This document shows positions 7,512 through 13,774 of a stretch of 17,567 nt of DNA, piece by piece. The notes beneath the pieces were generated by a model. It ran no database searches. It was not told where the DNA came from and saw only the letters and a list, made by a program, of their open reading frames with translations. The number at the start of each line of letters is the position of its first letter. Position 1 is the stretch's first letter. Position numbers and translations under genes: made by a program. Origin of the DNA: an uncultured Clostridiaceae bacterium (GTDB taxonomy: Bacteria; Bacillota; Clostridia; TANB77; CAG-508); the NCBI GenBank assembly GCA_958417695.1, contig CATZDQ010000009.1, positions 1-17,567 of the forward strand, in the 5' to 3' direction.

Positions 7512-7802
7512 ATGACTAGTAAACAACGTGCTTATTTGAGAGGTCTTGCTAATCATTTGGAAGCGATTTTTCAAATTGGAAAAGCAGGTATTACAGATAT
7601 CTTTGTAGCACAAATTTCAGATGTTTTAGAAGCACGAGAATTAATTAAAATTTCTGTTTTAGAAACAGCACCAGACAGTGTACGTAATTTAGCAGAAGAA
7701 TTAGCTTCTAAAACAGACTCTATTGTTGTACAAACAGTTGGTAATAAAATTACTTTATATAGGCCTCGTAAAAAAGATAGTAAAATTGTCTTACCAAAAT
7801 AA
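7512..7802 (+). CDS. yhbY: Ribosome-associated RNA-binding protein YhbY (CRM domain)
   Basis: This 96-residue protein is a single CRM domain, a KH-like RNA-binding fold found on pre-50S ribosomal particles in bacteria. Opening with MTSKQRAYLRGLANHLEAIF, it carries the conserved GKAG loop at 23-26 and continues with VLEARELIKISVLETAPDS, all standard for the family, and its length is normal. AAAGGAA lies about 10 bases before the ATG. It follows the glycosyltransferase gene by 51 bases with no terminator between, so they may be co-transcribed, and a strong hairpin closes the unit directly at its stop codon. Confidence 0.93.
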   Translation: MTSKQRAYLRGLANHLEAIFQIGKAGITDIFVAQISDVLEARELIKISVLETAPDSVRNLAEELASKTDSIVVQTVGNKITLYRPRKKDSKIVLPK

Positions 7803-7824
7803 AACATAGCAAAAGCTATGTTTT
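7801..7824. terminator. Bidirectional terminator between yhbY and the coiled-coil gene
   Basis: AAAACATAGC and GCTATGTTTT form a perfect 10-base stem around AAAA. The plus strand continues with ATTTTT and the minus strand with ATTTTGG, so both convergent units can end here. The stem overlaps the yhbY stop codon. Confidence 0.9.
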
Positions 7825-7844
7825 ATTTTTCTATCTTTCTTTTA

Positions 7845-9674
7845 TTATTTTTGTTTTTCTTTCTTTTCTAAAAACTGTACTCTACTACCTTCCAGAATCC
7901 AATCTCTTAAGTCAATTTTCTTTGCTTTCGTTAAAATAGGTGCTTCTTCTACTTGACTTAATTGTTCTTTTACTTTTTTCTCATATAGTTTTAAAAATTC
8001 TCTATCCATATATATCTTTACATGATTTTCTTGCTTTTTTGTTTGCTCATCTAATGGTGGAATATAATATTCTATGTGATTTCTTTGTAGCACTTTTATA
8101 ATATTGGTCATTGGTACTAAATAAGAAAATTCTATATAAAATTTATAGTCGTCTAGTAATTCTTGTTGTTCTAATTCTTTTATAGTTTCTTCTATTTTTT
8201 CTCTTATTTTCTTTCCTTGCTTTTTTCCACCCTTACGTACGTAAAGTATATATTTTTTTTCTTCGCCTTCCTCTTGTTTTATTGGTTGAACACAAATATC
8301 CTCCTTTAACTTCGGTTTTGTATCCAATATATATTGGATTAATTCTTTTGTATAAATTCCTTCTATGGCTGTTTGACCTAGTTGTATTAAATCTTTTGGT
8401 AATGGAATATCTTTTAATAAGTCGTCTGCTTCTTTTTTAGATACAGATACATAACTATCTGCTTGTTGATTTTCATCTACTTCTGGATAAATGCTATAAT
8501 GAATTCCTTTTTCTTCTGCATTTTTTCTGATTCGATACCATTCGTTTTTTCTAATTCTAACCGTTTCTATATCTTCTGTCCTCATTAAATTCTTATCATT
8601 TACTAGACCTTTTGCCTGCAAAAGTTGGTCTTCAAAGTTTCGAATATCTTTATAACTAGTTGTAACGTCGAATTTTCTATCATCCAATTCTTTTATATAT
8701 TTTCTTACCTCTTCTTGGGTTAGCGCATTTAGTCTTACAAAATCTTGCTTTTGTTTCTGGTACTTTTCCATTGTTAAAATAGTTCTTTGCATATTATAAA
8801 AGGCATTAATCATATATTCCCATAACATTTCATCTTTTACAATGTCCGCATTATTATCTTCTATACTATTTACATGTTTTTTTACTTTTAAATCTTCTAT
8901 TGTCTCTTGTAATGGTTGCAATAATTCCATAGATAGTTGCATTTCTTCGCACTCTGCTTTCAACCTTTTTAGCTTATCTTCTAGTGCTCCTATATCTTTC
9001 ATAAAAAGTCTTACATAAATTTCTTGTGCTTGCTTTGGAATCTCTATTTTCTGTGTTTGTTCTTGTCCTTTGCTTTTTTGATTAATTCCTTTGATTAGAC
9101 TTAATCTATATTCGATTTCTTCCATTTGCTTCATATATTCGCCTAATGCATTTCCTGTTAAATCTTCTTTTCTTTTTTCTAATAATTCCTCATACTTTTC
9201 TAATTCTTCTATAATTTCATCATCTAATGCTATTGCCATCATTTTTCGTTCTAGTTTTTCAGGAAATAAACTTTTTTCTAATCTTTTACTAAATTTCTCT
9301 GTTACTTTTCTGAAATGCTTTTGCTCTGCAATAGCAAAAAGTTCGTTGAATTGTAAAATAAATTTAGCATATTGAGACTCTATACTTTCCTTTGGTAAGG
9401 ATAATTCTGGTTCTGTCTGATAAGATATTGTTACATTGGACTGTATATTAATTACACTTTTTTCAAAATCATTTATTAATACATTTAATTTTTCTATATC
9501 TTCTTGTGGTGCTTCTTGAATCTTTGCTATTTTTGCTTTTGCCTCTTCAATCTCTTTATGATAGGAGGCTTCAAAAGTCATCCAATCTATTTGGTTTTCT
9601 TCATCTAAACCTTGTTTTTCTAATTTTCCTCTATCTTTATTTCTTATTCTCTTAAAAAACTCTTTAAAACCCAT
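7845..9674 (-). CDS. Unknown cytoplasmic coiled-coil protein, 609 residues
   Basis: I do not recognise this protein. It has no signal peptide or membrane segment and is very rich in Lys, Glu and Gln. The first half (about 30-330) is mostly predicted helix with coiled-coil-like stretches such as ELEKYEELLEKRKEDL and LEDKLKRLKAECEEMQ. The C-terminal third looks mixed and more ordered (EKKYILYVRKGGKKQGKK, YKFYIEFSYLVPMTNIIKVLQ, HIEYYIPP). No NTP-binding or catalytic motif is visible. The start at 9674 is set by AAGGAG 7 bases upstream; an in-frame ATG at 9713 lies inside the promoter. The gene has its own promoter and terminator, so neighbours give no clue. A structural or scaffold role is only a guess. 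Confidence 0.8.
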   Translation of the reverse strand: MGFKEFFKRIRNKDRGKLEKQGLDEENQIDWMTFEASYHKEIEEAKAKIAKIQEAPQEDIEKLNVLINDFEKSVINIQSNVTISYQTEPELSLPKESIESQYAKFILQFNELFAIAEQKHFRKVTEKFSKRLEKSLFPEKLERKMMAIALDDEIIEELEKYEELLEKRKEDLTGNALGEYMKQMEEIEYRLSLIKGINQKSKGQEQTQKIEIPKQAQEIYVRLFMKDIGALEDKLKRLKAECEEMQLSMELLQPLQETIEDLKVKKHVNSIEDNNADIVKDEMLWEYMINAFYNMQRTILTMEKYQKQKQDFVRLNALTQEEVRKYIKELDDRKFDVTTSYKDIRNFEDQLLQAKGLVNDKNLMRTEDIETVRIRKNEWYRIRKNAEEKGIHYSIYPEVDENQQADSYVSVSKKEADDLLKDIPLPKDLIQLGQTAIEGIYTKELIQYILDTKPKLKEDICVQPIKQEEGEEKKYILYVRKGGKKQGKKIREKIEETIKELEQQELLDDYKFYIEFSYLVPMTNIIKVLQRNHIEYYIPPLDEQTKKQENHVKIYMDREFLKLYEKKVKEQLSQVEEAPILTKAKKIDLRDWILEGSRVQFLEKKEKQK

Positions 9675-9695
9675 TTCTTTCTCCTTTATTATTTT

Positions 9696-9724
9696 ATTAT
9701 AACATGGAAACATTCTTTTGTAAA
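9696..9724 (-). promoter_or_regulatory. Promoter of the coiled-coil protein gene
   Basis: On the minus strand TTTACA (9719-9724), a 17-base spacer and TATAAT (9696-9701) with a TGT extension make a strong sigma-A promoter. It lies between the terminator of the upstream gene and the ribosome site, giving a leader of about 15 bases. Confidence 0.8.
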
Positions 9725-9746
9725 TTTATCCAGATTATGCAGAAAA

Positions 9747-9770
9747 AAGTGAGGCTAATTAGCCTCACTT
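9747..9770 (-). terminator. Terminator inside the end of the PF06541-type gene
   Basis: AAGTGAGGCTAA and TTAGCCTCACTT form a 24-base perfect palindrome, followed on the minus strand by six T. The TAG stop (9755-9757) and the last four codons of the upstream gene lie within the stem. Confidence 0.88.
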
Positions 9771-10495
9771 AGTACTTCTCTTGCCCACATTTGATTTTTG
9801 TTTTCGTCATATATTCTAATATTTGGAAAAGTCTTTGCCATTAAATCATTCGGAAACCATTTTTCTCCCATCTCTTCTATTGGTTTCATCCACTCTACTA
9901 TCTCTGCTTGTAGTCCTTTTTGTTGTGCATACGCTCTATAAGCTCTATTGGTATATGTTTGTACTGCCCATACAGTTGCTATGCCATCTATAATAATAAA
10001 CATACAAATACCTATTTCTATTCCTACTTTTATAGATGGTTTTATTTTTTCAATCATTTTATCTATCCATGGTTGTATCCATTTTATTAATACCACTGCT
10101 AAAATGCCCCAAAAGAAGCTATAGGTTACACAAATTCTGCCGTTGATATGGAAATTGGTATAAGTATAATCCCAAAAACGATTTCCATATACCGCTTCTA
10201 AAGCATAACTTAATATATATTCTACAACTGCTCCTAATAAGGCACCTGCTATAAATAATTTTACAGGATGTTTCTTATATCGTGCTAAAGCAATAATAAA
10301 TATAGTAGCGCCAATGCCATAGATAGGGCAAAAAGGTCCCCATATCAATCCTTGTCTGCTTTCTAATATACCAGTTGTTGCATAACCATAGATGGTCTCT
10401 GTTAGTAATCCCACTATACTAAAGATAAAAAAGTACCATATCCACATACTTATTTTTATTTTAGGCTTTTCTTTTATTTCCATTATTTTTTCCAT
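9755..10495 (-). CDS. PF06541-type membrane protein (putative ABC transporter permease)
   Basis: This 246-residue protein matches the family named putative ABC-transporter type IV (CmpB, PF06541), whose function is not well established. About five membrane helices are visible (near 15-35, 50-72, 77-98, 118-138 and 155-176). The family signature NRFWDYTYTNFHINGRICV leads into YSFFWGIL at about 103-130. The IWGPFCPIYGIGA segment near 51-63 is also typical. A soluble tail of about 65 residues follows the last helix. No ATPase gene is adjacent, so a transporter role is unproven. GGAGG lies 4 bases before the ATG. An alternative in-frame ATG four codons later is less well placed. The coding end overlaps its terminator. 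Confidence 0.85.
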   Translation of the reverse strand: MEKIMEIKEKPKIKISMWIWYFFIFSIVGLLTETIYGYATTGILESRQGLIWGPFCPIYGIGATIFIIALARYKKHPVKLFIAGALLGAVVEYILSYALEAVYGNRFWDYTYTNFHINGRICVTYSFFWGILAVVLIKWIQPWIDKMIEKIKPSIKVGIEIGICMFIIIDGIATVWAVQTYTNRAYRAYAQQKGLQAEIVEWMKPIEEMGEKWFPNDLMAKTFPNIRIYDENKNQMWAREVLSEAN

Positions 10496-10613
10496 AGTAC
10501 CTCCTTTACGTTTTTACATTGTATACTATTTTTAAATTTTTATCTAGTCCTTTTTTATTTTCTATTTTTCTATTGGTTAAACATAAAGTTTTTGAATTTT
10601 TTTCATACTTTTA

Positions 10614-10642
10614 TTGACATTTTCTTAAAAGCATGTTATTAT
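10614..10642 (+). promoter_or_regulatory. Promoter of tRNA-Arg
   Basis: TTGACA (10614-10619), a 17-base spacer and TATTAT (10637-10642) with a TGT extension. The start would fall within about 10 bases of the mature tRNA 5' end. A TATAAT three bases further on would need a 20-base spacer. Confidence 0.8.
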
Positions 10643-10658
10643 AATTCATGCATGAACT

Positions 10659-10735
10659 GGTTCAGTAGCTCAGTTGGATAGAGCAACGGATTTCTAATCC
10701 GTGGGTCGGGGGTTCGAATCCCTCCTGGATCACCA
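10659..10735 (+). tRNA. tRNA-Arg (anticodon UCU)
   Basis: A complete 77-base cloverleaf is present, with CCA encoded. The acceptor arms are 10659-10665 and 10725-10731, pairing with two G-U wobbles. The D stem is GCTC/GAGC. The anticodon stem is ACGGA/TCCGT around TTTCTAA, giving UCU, which reads AGA. The T arm is GGGGG-TTCGAAT-CCCTC. It has its own promoter and terminator. AGA appears to be a common arginine codon in this window, so the tRNA would be heavily used. Confidence 0.96.
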
Positions 10736-10736
10736 T

Positions 10737-10772
10737 AAAAAAGTAGCTATCTAAGGATTTAGCTACTTTTTT
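10737..10772 (+). terminator. Terminator of tRNA-Arg
   Basis: AAAAAAGTAGCTA and TAGCTACTTTTTT form a 13-base perfect stem around a 10-base loop, followed by further T runs. It starts 2 bases after the tRNA CCA. Confidence 0.9.
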
Positions 10773-10899
10773 ATTTTTATATTTTTAACTATTTTGTATC
10801 ATTTTTATTACAAAATAATATATGGTTTTTATTATCTTTTTATAAGTTCTTAAATACTGTTAGATTTTGATTTTATAAACATTTTAAGTGTTTTTGTTT

Positions 10900-10929
10900 T
10901 TGGAAGATAATCACATATATTGTTATAAT
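10900..10929 (+). promoter_or_regulatory. Possible promoter upstream of the folded segment
   Basis: TTGGAA (10900-10905), an 18-base spacer and TATAAT (10924-10929) with a TGT extension. Transcription would begin near 10936 and run through the folded segment, about 210 bases before the dehydrogenase start. Confidence 0.5.
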
Positions 10930-10948
10930 TTCCTATATTTTCACTTTC

Positions 10949-10973
10949 AAAAGTAGTAAAATAGTAGTAAATT
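10949..10973 (+). repeat. Left copies of a short direct repeat
   Basis: AAAAGTAGTAAA (10949-10960) recurs at 11893-11904, and the overlapping AGTAGTAAATT (10963-10973) recurs at 11896-11906. The pair flanks the folded segment and dehydrogenase gene. The words are AT-rich, so chance is a real possibility. Confidence 0.35.
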
Positions 10974-11008
10974 CATTATAGTTTTTAAATAAGTACGTAC
11001 ATTTTGAG

Positions 11009-11066
11009 GGGCAAGTGGTGAAGCCACGATTGTCCACGAAACGATAAGGTATAGTATTACCCTTAT
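11009..11066 (+). ncRNA. Candidate structured RNA or long leader element
   Basis: Two adjacent hairpins can be drawn by eye. In the first, GGGCAA (11009-11014) pairs with TTGTCC (11030-11035), enclosing GTGGT (11015-11019) paired with GCCAC (11023-11027) on a GAA loop, with a GA bulge. In the second, ATAAGG (11044-11049) pairs with CCTTAT (11061-11066), and TA pairs with TA inside it across a single bulged C. A promoter lies upstream at 10900-10929. It matches no riboswitch, T-box or housekeeping RNA that I recognise. It could instead be the remnant end of a mobile element. Confidence 0.3.
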
Positions 11067-11102
11067 AGTGTAGCAAATAGCACGTAGCAATTTTTATAAA
11101 AT

Positions 11103-11112
11103 ATGATATAAT
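11103..11112 (+). promoter_or_regulatory. Extended -10 promoter of the dehydrogenase gene
   Basis: TATGATATAAT spans the site, with TATAAT at 11107-11112 preceded by TGA. No good -35 is seen (GTAGCA at 17 bases). The leader would be about 28 bases. Confidence 0.6.
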
Positions 11113-11146
11113 GTGTGCAATAAGAAAGTTGAAAGGATGATGTAAG

Positions 11147-11830
11147 ATGAAAAAAGTAATAGTTATCACAGGTGGAAGTGATGGATTAGGAAAAGCTTTA
11201 GCTGAAGAATTATCAAAAGAAAATAGTGTAATCATTTTAGCAACTAATGAAGAAAAACTTAAGAGTGTTGCAATTAAAAATAATTGTAAATGTAAAGTAT
11301 GTGATGTTGCTGATTATGAAACAGTTGAAAAAAACATTAATGAGATAATTAGTGAATTTCGAAGAATTGATATATTAATTAATAATGCTGGTTTATGGAT
11401 ACAAGAAGAATTAGACTCAAATGACAGTAAAAGAATTAATTCAGTTGTGGATGTTAACTTACTTGGAGTAATTAATTGTTCTAAAGCAGTAATTCCTATT
11501 ATGAAAGAAAATAAAGATGGATTAATAATTAATATTAATTCACAAGCAGGTATTAATCATAAAGCAGAAAGAACTGTTTACAATGCTACAAAATGGGGAG
11601 TAACTGGTTTTTCTAAATCTTTGCAAGATGAAGTTGCAAAATATGGAATACGAGTAACTAATGTTATGCCTGGTATGATGAAAACAGATATGTTCAATAA
11701 AATGAATATTCAAAAGAATATGGCTAATGGTATTGATACACAAGAAGTTGTTAGATTGATAAAATTTATCATTGATACTCCTTCTGATGTTATGATTCCA
11801 GAAGTGGGAATAAAAAATATAAATAACTAA
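11147..11830 (+). CDS. Short-chain dehydrogenase/reductase (SDR family)
   Basis: This 227-residue classical SDR is expected to carry out an NAD(P)-dependent oxidation or reduction on an unknown substrate in the cytoplasm. TGGSDGLG (8-15) is the nucleotide-binding glycine motif and NNAG is at 79-82. The catalytic set is N104, S132, Y145 and K149 (YNATK), and PGMMKTDM follows at 175-182. It is slightly shorter than the usual 240-260 residues at the C-terminal end. AAAGGA lies 9 bases before the ATG. It stands alone on the plus strand between the tRNA gene and a convergent aminopeptidase, so context does not suggest a pathway. A short direct repeat flanks it, which may mark insertion. Confidence 0.9.
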   Translation: MKKVIVITGGSDGLGKALAEELSKENSVIILATNEEKLKSVAIKNNCKCKVCDVADYETVEKNINEIISEFRRIDILINNAGLWIQEELDSNDSKRINSVVDVNLLGVINCSKAVIPIMKENKDGLIININSQAGINHKAERTVYNATKWGVTGFSKSLQDEVAKYGIRVTNVMPGMMKTDMFNKMNIQKNMANGIDTQEVVRLIKFIIDTPSDVMIPEVGIKNINN

Positions 11831-11892
11831 TATCTCTATAAATTTTAAATTATTTAAGCGATTACTAAAAATGTTTCGCTGGAATTTTATTA

Positions 11893-11906
11893 AAAAGTAG
11901 TAAATT
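11893..11906 (+). repeat. Right copy of the short direct repeat
   Basis: This 14-base AAAAGTAGTAAATT combines both left copies. It lies about 60 bases after the dehydrogenase stop. Confidence 0.35.
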
Positions 11907-12009
11907 GGCTTTGATTTTTTGCGAATATGCCTTAAATAAGACTTTTTTGAAAGCAATACACTATTTTAAGATAAAACTCATAGAAAAATTAATTTTTTAA
12001 ATTATAAAT

Positions 12010-12043
12010 AAAAAGTAACCATTTTTAAAAATGGTTACTTTTT
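12010..12043. terminator. Bidirectional palindromic terminator
   Basis: AAAAAGTAACCATTTTT and its exact complement form a 34-base perfect palindrome, with T-rich runs leaving on both strands. It lies between the dehydrogenase (+) and the aminopeptidase (-), whose stop is 11 bases away. Confidence 0.9.
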
Positions 12044-12053
12044 ATTTTATCTA

Positions 12054-13457
12054 CTATGCTCTCCAGAAAGCCTGATATCCTCTATACGCTTCATATATAT
12101 CCAATTTACTAGTTACTTCATATGGTGCATGCATCGATAGTACAGGTACACCACAATCAATAACATCAACGCCTTTATTTGCTAAAATGTAAGCTATCGT
12201 GCCTCCACCGCCTACATCTACTTTACCTAGTTCTACCACTTCATATTGTACATTTGCTTCTTCAAATATATGGCGGATTTCTGCTACAAACTCTGCATTT
12301 GCATCTGAAGCTCCAGATTTTCCCTTTGCTCCTGTATATTTATTTAGTCCAATGCCTCTTCCAAAATAGCCTGCATTATTTTTCTCATAAACATTGGCAT
12401 ATAGTGGGTCATAGGCAGCATCTACATCTGCTGATAACATTTTAGAATTGCAGAAAATATAATCTAATAAATTTGGTCTATTTACCCCTAATTTGTTTAG
12501 TATTTCTGATAAGAAAGTGTCAAATACATGAGATTCCATCCCTGTATTTCCTACACTTCCAATTTCTTCTTTATCTGAGATAATACAAACTGCAGTTGTT
12601 TTTGGTTTTTCTATTTCTAATAAAGCCGTTAATGCAGTATATACACATACTTTATCATCTTGTCCATATCCTGCTACCATACTATGGTCAAATCCTAATG
12701 TTCTAGCACGAAAGGCTGGTACTAATTCTATTTCTGAACTAACAAAATCCACTTCCGTAATGCCGTATTTTTCATTTAGTATAGAAAGTATATTTAATTT
12801 TATTCCCTCTGCTATATTTTCTCCTTGATAAGGAATGCTACCAATTAGCAAATCCAAATTTTCACCATTAATTCCATCCTTTAATTTCTTCTCCATTTGC
12901 TCTTGTGCTAAATGTGGTAATAAATCTGTAATGGTAAAAATAGGGTCTTCTTCACTTTCTCCTATACAAATTTCTATCTTTTCTCCATTTGGTTTTACAA
13001 TTACTCCATGAATTGCTAAAGGAATGGTGGTCCATTGGTATTTTTTAATACCTCCATAATAGTGGGTTTTAAAAAAAGCAAAACCTCCATCTTCATATAA
13101 AGGATTTGGTTTTAAATCTAATCTTGGAGAATCTCCATGTGCTCCAATAATATGAATTCCTTTTTGTATATCTTCTTGCCCTATGACTGCTAAATATAAA
13201 CTCTTTCCTCTATTGTTATAGTAAACTTTATCACCAGCTTGCAAACTTTCTACCTGCGCTATATCTCTAAATCCCTTTTCTTCTGCCATTTTAATAGAGG
13301 ATTTTACAATTTCTCTTTCTGTTTTTGACTCATTTAAGAATGTCATATATTGTTTGCAATAACAAAATATCTCTTGTTTCTTTTCCTCGGTCATGCCTTG
13401 CCAACCACTTTTGGTCTTTCTAAAAAGCTTTTCTTTTAATTCTTCTGACTGTGTCAT
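12054..13457 (-). CDS. M18 family aminopeptidase
   Basis: This 467-residue enzyme is a two-metal aminopeptidase of family M18, expected to release N-terminal residues from peptides in the cytoplasm. The probable metal ligands and catalytic residues are all in place: H107 and D109 in GAHGDSPRLDLK, D267 in GYGQDDKV, E297 and E298 in SDKEEIGSVGNTG, D344 in SADVDAAYDP, and H443 in SMHAPYEV. The length is typical for the clostridial branch (aminopeptidase 1 type). AAAGGA lies about 7 bases before the ATG. It is monocistronic, with its own promoter and a terminator shared with the convergent dehydrogenase. M42 glucanase-like peptidases are related, but the motif spacing fits M18 better. Confidence 0.94.
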   Translation of the reverse strand: MTQSEELKEKLFRKTKSGWQGMTEEKKQEIFCYCKQYMTFLNESKTEREIVKSSIKMAEEKGFRDIAQVESLQAGDKVYYNNRGKSLYLAVIGQEDIQKGIHIIGAHGDSPRLDLKPNPLYEDGGFAFFKTHYYGGIKKYQWTTIPLAIHGVIVKPNGEKIEICIGESEEDPIFTITDLLPHLAQEQMEKKLKDGINGENLDLLIGSIPYQGENIAEGIKLNILSILNEKYGITEVDFVSSEIELVPAFRARTLGFDHSMVAGYGQDDKVCVYTALTALLEIEKPKTTAVCIISDKEEIGSVGNTGMESHVFDTFLSEILNKLGVNRPNLLDYIFCNSKMLSADVDAAYDPLYANVYEKNNAGYFGRGIGLNKYTGAKGKSGASDANAEFVAEIRHIFEEANVQYEVVELGKVDVGGGGTIAYILANKGVDVIDCGVPVLSMHAPYEVTSKLDIYEAYRGYQAFWRA

Positions 13458-13774
13458 CTTATCATCCTTTCTTTTGCCTACTTGGCTCTTTTGTTTTGCT
13501 CATTATATCATGTAAATTTTTAGAAGTAAAGAAATTTACTCTTTAGTATTCTACACAATTTTTTGGATATTATTAGGTAATTTTTATTTTTTATTTAAAA
13601 GTTCCTTTGTTTTTCTATTTTTATTTTAAGATAAACATATCCCTTTAAACAATTTCATATAAATATAAAAATATTCTTTACATTTAGGCTACTTTATTGT
13701 TTAATATATTATAGAGAATATTGTATTTTTTTGTAGGAAAAAATACTGAATAAAAATAAATTTTGGAGATTATT
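13458..13774. other. 317-base divergent intergenic region
   Basis: This very AT-rich stretch separates the divergent aminopeptidase and VanW genes. Apart from the aminopeptidase promoter (13502-13530) and the ribosome site of the VanW gene I see no gene and no strong hairpin. A poor promoter candidate for the VanW gene is TTGTTT at 13697-13702 with TATTGT at 13719-13724, at 16-base spacing. Confidence 0.5.
13502..13530 (-). promoter_or_regulatory. Promoter of the M18 aminopeptidase gene
   Basis: On the minus strand TTTACT (13525-13530), a 17-base spacer and TATAAT (13502-13507) preceded by TGA. The leader is about 35 bases. Confidence 0.75.

Larger units (their letters stand above)
10773..11146. 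other. 374-base gap with promoters and a folded segment
   Basis: I see no convincing protein gene here. An open frame on the minus strand (10933-11235) crosses into the dehydrogenase gene and is antisense to its start, so I discount it. The gap holds a weak 8-base inverted repeat (10791-10798 with 10809-10816), a promoter at 10900-10929, a copy of a short direct repeat (10949-10973), an 8-base palindrome GTACGTAC (10993-11000), a GC-richer foldable stretch (11009-11066) and the dehydrogenase promoter (11103-11112). Confidence 0.6.

Noticed and set aside
9675..9713. An upstream ATG extending the coiled-coil protein by 13 residues
   Set aside because: It lies within the promoter, before the expected transcription start; AAGGAG directs the ATG at 9674.
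10999..11095. A known riboswitch, T-box or 6S RNA
   Set aside because: None of the conserved cores that I know is present, so the segment is reported only as unassigned.
10933..11235. A 100-codon open frame on the minus strand
   Set aside because: It is antisense to the dehydrogenase start and covers the folded segment; it has no ribosome site I can see and no family resemblance.
11540..11956. A 138-codon minus-strand frame opposite the dehydrogenase
   Set aside because: It mirrors the AT-rich codons of a well-supported SDR gene and has a Tyr/Phe/Ile-rich low-complexity product.
10740..12050. An integrated element using tRNA-Arg as its attachment site
   Set aside because: I found no second copy of the tRNA 3' end downstream and no integrase gene; only the unrelated short repeat remains.
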